Assembly (NCBI RefSeq): GCF_023266035.1
Contig: NZ_JAHFRY010000018.1
Span: 1-45,777, forward strand
Direction: 5' to 3'
DNA length: 45,777 nt
From: Nevskia sp.
Lineage (GTDB): Bacteria > Pseudomonadota > Gammaproteobacteria > Nevskiales > Nevskiaceae
Every line of letters begins with the position of its first letter. Position 1 is the stretch's first letter. The notes under the pieces were generated by a model. It saw only the letters and a program-made list of their open reading frames with translations, searched no databases and was not told the origin of the DNA. A program made the translations under genes and the position numbers. Below, piece after piece: positions 16,687 to 25,149 of the stretch.

Positions 16687-17826
16687 ATGGACTTTTCCCT
16701 TAACTCCGAGCAGCAGCTGCTGCAGGACAGTGCCAACAAGTTCGCGGTCAAGGGCTACGGATTCGATCGCTACCGGACGACGTTGAAGCTCGATGGACAC
16801 CTCGATCCAGCCGCCTGGGCTCAGATGGCAGAATTCGGCTGGCTCGCCCTTCCCCTGCCGGAATCCGCTGGCGGCCTCGGCGGCAGCAGCACCGACGTAA
16901 CCCTGGTTGCCGAAGCACTGGGTGCTGGCATGGTGCTGGAACCCTACGTCTCTGGTCTGGTGCTCCCGGGCAGGCTGCTGACCCTGGCCGGCAATGATCG
17001 GCAGCAGCAACGGTTGGAGGCGCTTGCGGCAGGCAACCTGCAATTGGCGGTTGGATGGGCTGAACCCGGCGACCGTCAGAATCCGGCTCACTGTGCAACC
17101 CGGGCGGTGGCGAAGGGCTCGGGCTACGTGATCAATGGCAGCAAGCTATGCGTGCTGAACGCCCCCAACGCGCAGGGCCTGATCATCAGTGCACGAACCT
17201 CGGGCAAGCCCGGCGACCACGGCGGGATCAGCCTGTTCGAGATCGACCCCGCAGCCCCGGGTGTCAGCCTCGTCCGCTACCCGCTTATGGGCGGAGGCTC
17301 GGCTGCGAACGTGATCATGGATGGGGCAAGTGTGTCCGCCGATGCTTTGCTGGGTTCAATCGGGGAAGGCTTTGAACTGCTGGATGACGCTCTCGACCAT
17401 GCAACAGTTGCTGCCTGCGCGCAGGCACTGGGGGCCATGCAGGCGCTGGTCGAACGTACCGCCGCGTACCTGCGGGTTCGCAAGCAGTTCGGGGTTCCAA
17501 TCGGTAGTTTCCAGGTGTTGCAGCATCGCTTGGTCGACATGTATGTCGACGTCGAACAGAGCCGTTCGATGGTGTTGATGGCTTCAGTGCGCGTCGGCAG
17601 CGCCAACGTGGCCGATCGCCGGCGAGCGGTTTCTGCGGCCAAGGCTTATCTTGGCCAGACGAGCAAATTCGTGGCGCAGCATGCCGTGCAGCTGCACGGC
17701 GGGATCGGTGTCACCGAAGAGCTTGACGTCGGCCATTACTTCCGCCAGCTCACTGCATTCGGGATCCTCTACGGCGATCGCGAGCGGCATCTTGACCGCT
17801 ACGCCAGCTTGCCGCGCGCGGCATGA
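16687..17826 (+). CDS. Acyl-CoA dehydrogenase, partner subunit
   Basis: The protein has 379 residues, preceded by GGAGGCGGAAC. The fold is clearly ACAD (MDFSLNSEQQLLQDSANKF; 'RKQFGVPIGSFQVLQH'; 'AVQLHGGIGVTEELDVGHYF'), but the C terminus is 'AFGILYGDRERHLDRYASLP' and lacks the YGGxxEI segment. In known alpha2beta2 ACADs one subunit keeps the catalytic base and FAD contacts while the other supplies a degenerate site, so this is most likely the partner of the gene immediately upstream. The middle domain is also weak in the usual 'TEPGxGSD' motif (here WAEPGDRQNPAH), supporting a structural or FAD-sharing role. Confidence 0.9.
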   Translation: MDFSLNSEQQLLQDSANKFAVKGYGFDRYRTTLKLDGHLDPAAWAQMAEFGWLALPLPESAGGLGGSSTDVTLVAEALGAGMVLEPYVSGLVLPGRLLTLAGNDRQQQRLEALAAGNLQLAVGWAEPGDRQNPAHCATRAVAKGSGYVINGSKLCVLNAPNAQGLIISARTSGKPGDHGGISLFEIDPAAPGVSLVRYPLMGGGSAANVIMDGASVSADALLGSIGEGFELLDDALDHATVAACAQALGAMQALVERTAAYLRVRKQFGVPIGSFQVLQHRLVDMYVDVEQSRSMVLMASVRVGSANVADRRRAVSAAKAYLGQTSKFVAQHAVQLHGGIGVTEELDVGHYFRQLTAFGILYGDRERHLDRYASLPRAA

Positions 17827-17851
17827 TTCCGGCACGAAGAAGGCAATGATC

Positions 17852-19003
17852 ATGATCCATGTCGCGCCACACCCTTTCCTGACCAACGATCACGACATCT
17901 ACCGCCAACAGCTGCGCCGTTTTGTGCAGCTGGATTGCGAGCCCAACATCGAGGCCTGGGAACAGGCAGGCGAGTTGCCCCGGTCCCTGCAGCGCAAGGC
18001 TGCAGAAGCCGGGGTGCTGGGCATCGGCTTCCCGGAGGAGTACGGCGGCAGCGGAGACAGTGATCCATTTTTCCAGTCGATCATGGCGGAGGAGCTGGCA
18101 CGGACCGGGTCCGGCGGGCTGATCGCCGCTCTCGTCAGCCATCGGATCGGCAGCCCGCCAATCGCAGTCCATGGCAGCGCAGACCAGAAGGAACGCTTTC
18201 TGCGCCCCGTGCTGGACGGCAGCAGGATCGCCGCGCTGGCAATCACCGAACCGGGAGGGGGCTCCGATGTCGCCAGCCTGCGGACCACTGCCCGGCGCGA
18301 TGGCGATCATTACATCGTCAACGGCTCCAAGACCTTCATCACGTCTGGAATGCGTGCCGACTACATCACGGTCGCCGTCCGTACCGGCGGCACCGGTATG
18401 GGAGGTATTTCGCTGCTGGTGGTGGAAGCGGGCACGCCAGGATTTTCCCGCAGCCCGCTTCAGAAAATGGGCTGGTGGTGCTCGGATACGGCGACACTGT
18501 ATTTCGATCAGTGCCGGGTGCCAGTAAGCAACCGTATCGGCGAAGAAGATCGCGGCTTCATGGCGATCATGGACAACTTCAACAACGAGCGTCTGATGCT
18601 GGCCGCTCAGGCCTGGGGTCTGGGTCAAGTCTGCTACGAGGAGTCACTGAACTATGCGCGCCAACGCCAGACGTTCGGCCAGCCGCTCATCGTCCGTCAA
18701 GTGATCCGCCACAAGCTGGTCGACATGAAGATGCAACTCGACGCCATCAAGGCGCAGCTTGATCTGTTGTGTTGGCAGGTTCGAGAGGGCCACATGCCCG
18801 TCGCGGAAATCTGTCTGCTGAAGAACCTGTCGACGTCGGCACTCGAACAGATTGCCGGCGAAGCAGTGCAGATCTTCGGTGGTGCCGGCTATCTGCGTGG
18901 GACAAAGGTGGAACGCATATTTCTCGAGACCAAGGTGATGTCGATCGGCGGCGGTGCCAGCGAGATCATGAAGGATCTGGCTTCACGTCAGCTTGCCTAC
19001 TGA
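17852..19003 (+). CDS. Acyl-CoA dehydrogenase, LCAD/citronellyl-CoA-dehydrogenase-like
   Basis: The track frame begins far upstream inside the previous gene; the real start is in the ATGATCATG cluster. AGAAGG lies 8 nt before the second ATG (17852, MIHVAPHPF), which I chose; 17846 is possible. Motifs are ITEPGGGSDVASL, FITSG, 'NNERLMLAAQAWG' (Glu in the LCAD/IVD catalytic position), 'RQRQTFGQPL' and a C-terminal 'MSIGGGASEIMKDLASRQ'. The IGGG/GASEIM ending resembles AtuD-type enzymes of acyclic terpene catabolism. With the Liu/Atu-like carboxylase cluster next door, a methyl-branched acyl-CoA substrate is plausible, but this is inference. Confidence 0.92.
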   Translation: MIHVAPHPFLTNDHDIYRQQLRRFVQLDCEPNIEAWEQAGELPRSLQRKAAEAGVLGIGFPEEYGGSGDSDPFFQSIMAEELARTGSGGLIAALVSHRIGSPPIAVHGSADQKERFLRPVLDGSRIAALAITEPGGGSDVASLRTTARRDGDHYIVNGSKTFITSGMRADYITVAVRTGGTGMGGISLLVVEAGTPGFSRSPLQKMGWWCSDTATLYFDQCRVPVSNRIGEEDRGFMAIMDNFNNERLMLAAQAWGLGQVCYEESLNYARQRQTFGQPLIVRQVIRHKLVDMKMQLDAIKAQLDLLCWQVREGHMPVAEICLLKNLSTSALEQIAGEAVQIFGGAGYLRGTKVERIFLETKVMSIGGGASEIMKDLASRQLAY

Positions 19004-19137
19004 GGGCAATCGATTCGACCGAATGAAGCTCATGGCGCCAGTCACCACTTCTGTCCAACAGCTCCAGATGCCTCGCTCACCCTAAAGTCCGCACACGTTC
19101 AATTGGCGGTCACAATATAAACAGGAGGAGACAAAAA

Positions 19138-20544
19138 ATGACGACCCGATTCGTTCCTGCACTTGATCTCGGCTGGTTGCTGCTGGAAACCGTCGATACC
19201 CCCAACCATGTTGGCGCGCTGATGATCTTCGAGCCGCCGGAGTCCGCTGGGCCAAGTTACATGAGGGATCTGACGGCCCATCTTCGCGCGGTCGATACTC
19301 TCGTCCAGCCTTGGAACCTGCACCTGCGGGATGGGCTGTTCAAGTCTGTCTTGCCGATGCTGGATACCTCGGGGAAACCGGACATGGAGTATCACGTCCG
19401 CCGGCTTGCGCTTCCCCAGCCCGGCGGCGAGCGTGAACTGGGTGAACTGGTGTCGCGCCTGCACGCAAACGCGCTCGATCTGCGCCGACCGATGTGGGAG
19501 TGTCATGTCATCGAAGGACTCGAAGGCAATCGATTTGCCCTGTTCATCAAGATCCATCATGTGCTGATCGATGGCGTCGCCGGCATGCGCATGTTCCAGC
19601 GGGCGATGTCACCCAATGCGCGGGACATCCGTCCCGCTCCCTGGGGCTATGTGCATCAGCTTCGGGGATCGAAAAAGGAAAAGGTGATCGGGAACCGAAA
19701 TCACACTGCGCCACCGGCTGTTGCCAGTCGCAGAGGCCTGGTGCTCAAGTCGATCGCCAATCTCTATCCAATGCTGAGGCCTCGCAACAGGCGAGTGAAA
19801 GATCTGGTCACCGGCTTTTCAGCGCCTAGCACAGTGCTCAATACGCGTATCACCGTTCAGCGGCGCGTTTCGACGCAGCGCTATTCGCTGCTTCGCCTCA
19901 AGCGCATTGCCGACGCCGCAAAGGTGTCGGTCAACGATGTGGTACTTGCATTTTGCGGCGGGGCTCTTCGGCGACTGCTATCAGAAGCGGGCGAACTGCC
20001 GAGCAAAAACAGCCTCAATACGTGCGTTCCCATCAGTCTCCGCTCCGCCGACGACGATATCAGCGTTGGAACGGCGATCAGCTTCGGCTTTGCGGATCTC
20101 GCGACCAATGAATCCAATCCATTGCGCCGACTTGAAAAGGTACACGCTTCAACCCGCGCGCTCAAGGAGGAATTGAGCACCCTTCCGAAAACCACTGTCG
20201 GCGCATTTTCCCTTGCCGTCATGGGTCCCTACGCAGCGCAACAGGCTGTAGGCCTCGCTGGACGGATGCGGCCGATGTTCAACGTGGTGATCTCGAATGT
20301 ACCGGGCCCAACCGACGATCTGTACCTGTTCGGTGCACGAATGGATGCCATGTACCCGGCATCGGTGCTTTACCACGGGCAGGCACTGAACATCACCTGT
20401 GTCCGCTACGGCGACCATCTTAACTTCGGCTTCACGGCATGGCGCGACGCATTACCCCATGTTCAGCGCATTTCCGTGTACTGCGCCGATGCAGTGGCCG
20501 AGCTGGAACAAGCTTTGGGATTATCTGCAGACCCTGTGAGCTGA
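19138..20544 (+). CDS. Wax ester synthase/diacylglycerol acyltransferase (WS/DGAT)
   Basis: The protein has 468 residues with a strong GGAGGAG Shine-Dalgarno. The active-site motif HHVLIDG (His140-His141-x3-Asp145-Gly) is intact, and RPMWECHVIEGL matches the family's PxW motif. The C-terminal half has 'NVVISNVPGPTDDLYLFGARM', also diagnostic. The enzyme esterifies acyl-CoA with long-chain alcohols or diacylglycerol, making wax esters or triacylglycerol at the membrane or lipid-droplet surface. It follows the acyl-CoA dehydrogenases by 134 nt and converges on the TetR gene with a 50-nt gap and no clear terminator. Its place after a beta-oxidation run suggests storage of excess acyl-CoA, or esterification of an alcohol intermediate. 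Confidence 0.95.
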   Translation: MTTRFVPALDLGWLLLETVDTPNHVGALMIFEPPESAGPSYMRDLTAHLRAVDTLVQPWNLHLRDGLFKSVLPMLDTSGKPDMEYHVRRLALPQPGGERELGELVSRLHANALDLRRPMWECHVIEGLEGNRFALFIKIHHVLIDGVAGMRMFQRAMSPNARDIRPAPWGYVHQLRGSKKEKVIGNRNHTAPPAVASRRGLVLKSIANLYPMLRPRNRRVKDLVTGFSAPSTVLNTRITVQRRVSTQRYSLLRLKRIADAAKVSVNDVVLAFCGGALRRLLSEAGELPSKNSLNTCVPISLRSADDDISVGTAISFGFADLATNESNPLRRLEKVHASTRALKEELSTLPKTTVGAFSLAVMGPYAAQQAVGLAGRMRPMFNVVISNVPGPTDDLYLFGARMDAMYPASVLYHGQALNITCVRYGDHLNFGFTAWRDALPHVQRISVYCADAVAELEQALGLSADPVS

Positions 20545-20594
20545 TCACCGTCGAGCGACTGGGGATAGAAGTCATCGGCATGAATCTGGAGGAT

Positions 20595-21236
20595 TCACGC
20601 AGATTCGACCAAAAAGGCACCTTCGGAAATCAGCGATGCGATCTGCCGTGCAAGCTGCTCTACCGATCCTTTTTTGGGATCGTACCATTCTACCGTCCAG
20701 TTGACTGCCCCGAGCATCACCAGACGCGCAAGATGGATATCAATCCCCGGCCGCAATTCACCCTTGACTGCCGCTTCAGTCAGCAGCTCATCCCAGAAAT
20801 CGCTGTACGACCTTCGCAGTTTCTGGTTGGCTTTCCTCAGCTTGTCTGGCAACTGCCCGTAGTTCCTGATGTTCGCCGACGTGAAGTCCCCGTGTTCAAG
20901 CAGACCGAAGAGGTGACCCTCGACAGCAGCCGCAATCTTGAGTCTTGAACTTGCATCTTCGGGCAGCGTGGCCAGACGCGCATTTACCGAATTTTGAACA
21001 GCGTTGATCCCGGCATCGAGAATCTCCAGCAACATCTCCTCCTTGGAACCGAAATGGTAGTAGACGCTGCCCGCCTGGATTCCAGCCGCGCCGGCAATCT
21101 GGCGAACCGTAGTTGCCGAATAACCCTGATTACGAATCAGTCGGGCTGCCGAAGTCAGCAGGAGCCTGCGGGTGACGTCGGCAATTGCTTCAGGAGCCTT
21201 CTTTTTCTTGACAGACCTGCGCGTCGCGATTGCCAT
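20595..21236 (-). CDS. TetR-family transcriptional regulator, KstR2-like
   Basis: I start at MAIATRRSVKKKK (ATG at 21236), 14 codons inside the track ORF, because AAGGA lies just upstream; this gives 213 residues. The N-terminal helix-turn-helix reads SAARLIRNQGYSATTVRQIA then GIQAGSVYYHFGSKEEML. The C-terminal domain contains 'LVMLGAVNWTVEWYDPKKG', close to the KstR2/TetR_C_41-type ligand domain (usually 'GAxNWxxxWYxPxG'), whose known members sense CoA thioesters from steroid breakdown. It is at the 3' end of the minus carboxylase operon and is likely the local repressor. Candidate binding sites are the dyad just ahead of its own start and the palindrome at 30.8 kb. The ligand is inferred. 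Confidence 0.9.
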   Translation of the reverse strand: MAIATRRSVKKKKAPEAIADVTRRLLLTSAARLIRNQGYSATTVRQIAGAAGIQAGSVYYHFGSKEEMLLEILDAGINAVQNSVNARLATLPEDASSRLKIAAAVEGHLFGLLEHGDFTSANIRNYGQLPDKLRKANQKLRRSYSDFWDELLTEAAVKGELRPGIDIHLARLVMLGAVNWTVEWYDPKKGSVEQLARQIASLISEGAFLVESA

Positions 21237-21244
21237 TTTTCCTT

Positions 21245-21260
21245 GCCAATATGTTTTGGC
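21245..21260. promoter_or_regulatory. Imperfect dyad upstream of the TetR gene, possible autoregulatory site
   Basis: GCCAA and TTGGC are separated by 6 nt, with one further matching pair inside, immediately upstream of the TetR Shine-Dalgarno. Position fits autorepression. The short arms make this weak evidence, and it does not match the 30.8-kb palindrome well. Confidence 0.25.
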
Positions 21261-21499
21261 TGCGATTTTGACACGCATTTGCCGAAAGCGGCTTCCAGCG
21301 CGAGGATCAGCTTGCGACGCCCTCCTTGCGGCCGGTGCCGATCGGCGATGATCGTCGCCCGCATCGGGGCGTAATCCGCACCGATGCTGCGGCCTTCGCC
21401 GATAGCGGTACCGGTGCGCGCGAGGTACGCGTCTGGTGCGCGCCAGCAGAGGATCTCGCCGCAGTTGACAATCAACAGCGTCGAGAAACCCACGCCACT

Positions 21500-22315
21500 T
21501 CAGCCCAGACTCGGCCAGCGCGGTTTGCGCTTTTCGAGAAAAGCCTGCTGCCCCTCCACGCCCTCGGGGCCGCGGTTGAGTTCACCGAAGCGACGACCCG
21601 CATATTCGATCAGCGCATCCAGCGGCATCTCACCGACCCGGTTCATGATCGCCTTGGTCGCCGAGCAGGCCATCGGCCCGCAGGCGTCGATGTCGTCCAG
21701 CATGCGCGCGAGCCTGGCTTCCAGTTCGGCCGTAGTCTGCGCGACCTCATGCGCTACGCCCAGGCGCACGGCCTCCTCGCCGTTGAGACGACGGCCGGTG
21801 AGACCGAGATAGCGCGCGTTGGACAGGCCGACGCGGCGCACCACGTGCGGTGCGATCTGCGCCGGTGCGACGCCGATGCGGGTCTCCGACATGCCGATCT
21901 GCACGTCGTGCATCACCAGCGTGATGTCGAAGGTGCAGGCGAAGCCGAAGCCGCCACCGAGCGCGAAACCTTCGACCACCGCGACCGTGGTCTGCGGCAG
22001 CTTTGCGAGGCGCAGGAACATGCGGCCGGCGCGGATGTTGCGCTCCATGGCGATGTCCGCGCCGGGACGCGACTCGTTGGTCTGCGCGCGGCGCTCGCGA
22101 ATGTCGCCACCGGCGCAGAAATGCCCGCCTGCGCCGCGCACGATTACCGAGCGCACGGAAGGATCGTCCTCCAGTCGCGTGATGAGGTTCTCCAGTTGCA
22201 TCAGCATCGCGTCGTTGAGCGCGTTGCGGCGCTCGGGACGATTGAAGGTGACGAACAGACGCGCGCCGTCCTGCTTCAGCAGTAGCGTCGGGGATTCCGT
22301 TTCCGAGTTCTGCAT
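21500..22315 (-). CDS. Enoyl-CoA hydratase/isomerase, LiuC-like
   Basis: The protein has 271 residues. Crotonase landmarks are FNRPERRNALND, the oxyanion segment GHFCAGGDI, GFALGGGFGFAC and 'MSETRIGVAPAQIAPHVVRRVG'. The last segment (xETRxGxxPAxIxPxVxxxxG) is characteristic of methylglutaconyl-CoA and isohexenylglutaconyl-CoA hydratases (LiuC/AtuE type). It is the last gene of the six-gene minus run headed by the carboxylase. It probably hydrates the product of the biotin-dependent carboxylase. A second hydratase of the same type lies two genes upstream, which suggests two successive or parallel substrates. About 180 nt between this stop and the TetR leader holds no recognisable gene. Confidence 0.9.
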   Translation of the reverse strand: MQNSETESPTLLLKQDGARLFVTFNRPERRNALNDAMLMQLENLITRLEDDPSVRSVIVRGAGGHFCAGGDIRERRAQTNESRPGADIAMERNIRAGRMFLRLAKLPQTTVAVVEGFALGGGFGFACTFDITLVMHDVQIGMSETRIGVAPAQIAPHVVRRVGLSNARYLGLTGRRLNGEEAVRLGVAHEVAQTTAELEARLARMLDDIDACGPMACSATKAIMNRVGEMPLDALIEYAGRRFGELNRGPEGVEGQQAFLEKRKPRWPSLG

Positions 22316-22343
22316 GGACTTTCTCGCGTGCTTGATGGCGGAT

Positions 22344-24326
22344 TCAGGACGGCTGCATGCGTCGACGCAGGTCGTCCACTGCCTGCGGATTCACCAGCGC
22401 CGACAGGTCCCCCGGATCGCTGCCCTGGTAGACGGCGCGCACCACGCGGCGCATCACCTTGAGGTTGCGTGTCTTGGGCAATTCATCGGCGAACACCACG
22501 GATTTCGGACGGTAGGACGTGCCCATGCCGTCGACCACGGCTTTCGACAGACGCTGACGCAGGGCCTCGTCAGCGACCTCACCCGGCATCGGCACACAGA
22601 CGCAGACCAGCGCCGAGCCTTTCGATTCGTCCGGCACGCCGATCACCGCGACTTCTGAAACGGTGCCGGTGGCGGTGAGGAGATTCTCGATTTCGGTCGG
22701 GCCGGTGCGCTTGCCGGAAACCTTGATGGTGTCGTCGGAGCGGCCGAGCACGTAGTACATGCCGTCGGCGTCGTGGCGCACGAAGTCGCCGTGTACCCAC
22801 AGGCCGGGCAGCAGGTTCCAATAGCTGTCGAGGTAACGCGCGTCGTCCTTCCACAGGCTCTTGGTCATGCCGATGCTGGCCTGGCGCAGCACCAGTTCAC
22901 CCACCTGTCCCAGCGGCACCGGATCGCCTGATTCGCTGACGATGCCGAGGCCCACGCCGAGACCCGGTCCGGCGAAGGAACTCGGGCGCTGCGGATGGTG
23001 CAAGGTACTGACCAGATTGCAGCCACCGACTTCGGTGCCCCCGACGATGTTGAGAATCGGCAGCCGACGCTTGCCTACGTGTTCGAACATCCATCGCCAG
23101 GGTGCGGCGGTCCAGGCTTCGCCACCGGAATGCAACATGCGCAGGCTCGAAAGATCGTAGCGTTCCACGTCCTCGTTGCCGTAGCGCATCAGGTTGCGGA
23201 TCAAGGTGGGAGCGACCCCCAGATAGGTGACCTTGTGATTCTGGATCAGGCGCCAGAAGCGGCCGGTATCGGGATAGTCAGGGGTGCCTTCCGCAACCAG
23301 CAGGCTGCCGCCGAAGTAGCTCGGAATGCAAGCGCACATCGCGCCGACCATCCAGCCCATGTCACTGAGGAAGAAGTAGCGGTCGCTGCCGCGAAAGTCG
23401 GCGCAGATGTGCATGTCGCGCGTGACCATCGAGCCTAGAAAACTCACGTGCGTCCACACGCAGCCCTTGGGCTTGCCGGTGGTGCCGGAGGTGTAGAGCA
23501 GCACGGCCGCAGCTTCGGCATCCATCGGTTCGGTCGCGAGCGCGGCGGGCTGCGGCGTGACCCGCTCGTGCCACCAGTGATCGCGCCCGGCCTGCATCGC
23601 CACCGGCAGCTTGTCGCCAAGCCGCCGCACGACGATGACGTGCTCCACGGTCGGCACTTGCGGCAGCGCCTCGTCCAGCACCGGCTTCATCGCACCCAGG
23701 CTGCCACGCCGCCAGGTACCGTCGGCCGTGATCACCGCGCGCGCGCCGCCGTCATTCAGCCGCGTGATCAGTGGCTGCGGGCCGAAGCCCGAGAACAGCG
23801 GCATGACGATGGCGCCGATCTTGAGGATGGCGAAGAAGGCGACGAAGGTTTCCGGCAGGTTGGGCATGTAGATGCCCACGACGTCGCCCTCGCCGACCCC
23901 GAGTTGCTTGAGCGCGTTCGCGAGCCGGCAGATCTCGGCGTCGAACTCGGCATAGCTGAGCTTGCGCTGTTCTTCCGGTTTCTCGCCCTCCCACACGAGG
24001 AAAGTCTGATCCCACACCGGCGTGCCGCGATGGCGATCAATGCAGTTGAGCACGATGTTGGTGGTGCCGCCGATGCACCAGCGCGCCCAGGGCTGGCCGC
24101 GCGACACGTCGAGCATCTGCGTGCAGGGCTGATAGAAACGGAAATCGCTGAACTGGAACACCTGTTCCATCAGCCAGCCCGGATCGGCGTCGGCGCGTGC
24201 GCTCAGGGATTCGAAGCTCGCCTCGCCGACGTGGCGCAGGAAGGCAGTGAGCACGCTGCCCGCGATCAGCTCGGGGGTGGGCGTCCAGTCGAAGGGCGCA
24301 TCGGGTGCAGCGGCGTTCGGGTTCAT
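22344..24326 (-). CDS. Acyl-CoA synthetase, acetoacetyl-CoA-synthetase type
   Basis: The protein has 660 residues, the length and layout of the ACS/acetoacetyl-CoA synthetase family. It has an N-terminal ACAS_N-like region, 'PWARWCIGGTTNIVLNCIDRH', the P-loop LLYTSGTTGKPKG, 'NIVGGTEVGG', the hinge 'YYVLGRSDDTIKVSGKRTGPTEIE' and the C-terminal catalytic Lys in LPKTRNLKVMRR. It adenylates a carboxylate and transfers it to CoA. It lies between two LiuC-like hydratases with gaps of 12 and 28 nt. It may activate the operon's entry acid, as acyl-CoA synthetases do in terpene utilisation clusters, or acetoacetate released at the end of a leucine/isoprenoid pathway. The sequence does not decide between these. 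Confidence 0.92.
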   Translation of the reverse strand: MNPNAAAPDAPFDWTPTPELIAGSVLTAFLRHVGEASFESLSARADADPGWLMEQVFQFSDFRFYQPCTQMLDVSRGQPWARWCIGGTTNIVLNCIDRHRGTPVWDQTFLVWEGEKPEEQRKLSYAEFDAEICRLANALKQLGVGEGDVVGIYMPNLPETFVAFFAILKIGAIVMPLFSGFGPQPLITRLNDGGARAVITADGTWRRGSLGAMKPVLDEALPQVPTVEHVIVVRRLGDKLPVAMQAGRDHWWHERVTPQPAALATEPMDAEAAAVLLYTSGTTGKPKGCVWTHVSFLGSMVTRDMHICADFRGSDRYFFLSDMGWMVGAMCACIPSYFGGSLLVAEGTPDYPDTGRFWRLIQNHKVTYLGVAPTLIRNLMRYGNEDVERYDLSSLRMLHSGGEAWTAAPWRWMFEHVGKRRLPILNIVGGTEVGGCNLVSTLHHPQRPSSFAGPGLGVGLGIVSESGDPVPLGQVGELVLRQASIGMTKSLWKDDARYLDSYWNLLPGLWVHGDFVRHDADGMYYVLGRSDDTIKVSGKRTGPTEIENLLTATGTVSEVAVIGVPDESKGSALVCVCVPMPGEVADEALRQRLSKAVVDGMGTSYRPKSVVFADELPKTRNLKVMRRVVRAVYQGSDPGDLSALVNPQAVDDLRRRMQPS

Positions 24327-24338
24327 GACGGGGCTCTT

Positions 24339-25142
24339 TCAGCGCGAAGCGTGGCGGCGGTTCCACGAGGGCTTGCGCTTGTCGAAGAAACTCTGCATGC
24401 CTTCCTTGGCCTCCTCGGTTTCCCAGAAGTCGGCGAGGCGATCCACGGTGTAGATGAGGTTGTCCGCCTCGTTGTGGCGGGCGACGTACTGCGCGAGGCG
24501 CTTGGTCATGGCCACCGCTCCCGGGGCGCAGGACAGCGCAAGGTCCAGCTCGGCGTCGATCGCATCATCAAGCCGTGCCGCGGGCACCACTTCATGCACC
24601 AGGCCCAGGCGCTGCGCCTCGGTCGCCGTCATCGGCCTGGCGTTGAGCATCACGCGACGCACCTGGCTGGGGCCGAGCTTGGCGGCGACGTAGGGCGAAA
24701 TGGTCGCGGGCACCAGTCCCAGACGCACCTCGGTGAGCGCGAAGCGCGCGCTGTCCACCGCAACGGCGACGTCGCAGACCGCGATCATGCCGACGCCGCC
24801 GCCGTAAGCCGGGCCGTTGATGCGGCCGATGACCAGGCGCGGAAACGTGTCGAGCCGCGCCAGGATGTCGGCCAGGGGACGGCCGTTCCTGATGCGCTGC
24901 GCACGTGGCTGTTCACGCTGGCTTTGCTGCCAGCGGAAGTCGCCACCGGCGCAGAAGCTCTCGCCCTCGCCGGACAGCACCAGCACGCGCACGGCAGGGT
25001 TGGCCTCCAACAGATCCAGCGCCGCAGAAATCTCCGCGAACATGGTCTGGTTGAGCGCGTTGTGTACCTCGGGGCGCGCGAGTGTGAGGCGCGCAACGCC
25101 GGCTTCGTCGACGGCGAGCTTGATGGTTTCAAAATTTTCCAT
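24339..25142 (-). CDS. Enoyl-CoA hydratase/isomerase, LiuC-like (second copy)
   Basis: I start at MENFETIKLAVDEAG (ATG 25142), 31 codons inside the track ORF. The longer version overlaps the upstream gene and has no crotonase similarity in its extension. The protein has 267 residues with LARPEVHNALNQ, ESFCAGGDF, GPAYGGGVGM and FALTEVRLGLVPATISPYV, again the LiuC/AtuE-type segment. It starts 7 nt after the biotin-carboxylase subunit stop, so coupling is probable. Its neighbours suggest it hydrates the carboxylated enoyl-CoA. Confidence 0.92.
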   Translation of the reverse strand: MENFETIKLAVDEAGVARLTLARPEVHNALNQTMFAEISAALDLLEANPAVRVLVLSGEGESFCAGGDFRWQQSQREQPRAQRIRNGRPLADILARLDTFPRLVIGRINGPAYGGGVGMIAVCDVAVAVDSARFALTEVRLGLVPATISPYVAAKLGPSQVRRVMLNARPMTATEAQRLGLVHEVVPAARLDDAIDAELDLALSCAPGAVAMTKRLAQYVARHNEADNLIYTVDRLADFWETEEAKEGMQSFFDKRKPSWNRRHASR

Positions 25143-25149
25143 GGTGCTT

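Noticed and set aside
21155-21493. 112-aa minus-strand ORF overlapping the TetR start
   Set aside because: Part lies in the TetR leader in another frame; no family recognised and no good Shine-Dalgarno. A decayed gene fragment cannot be excluded.
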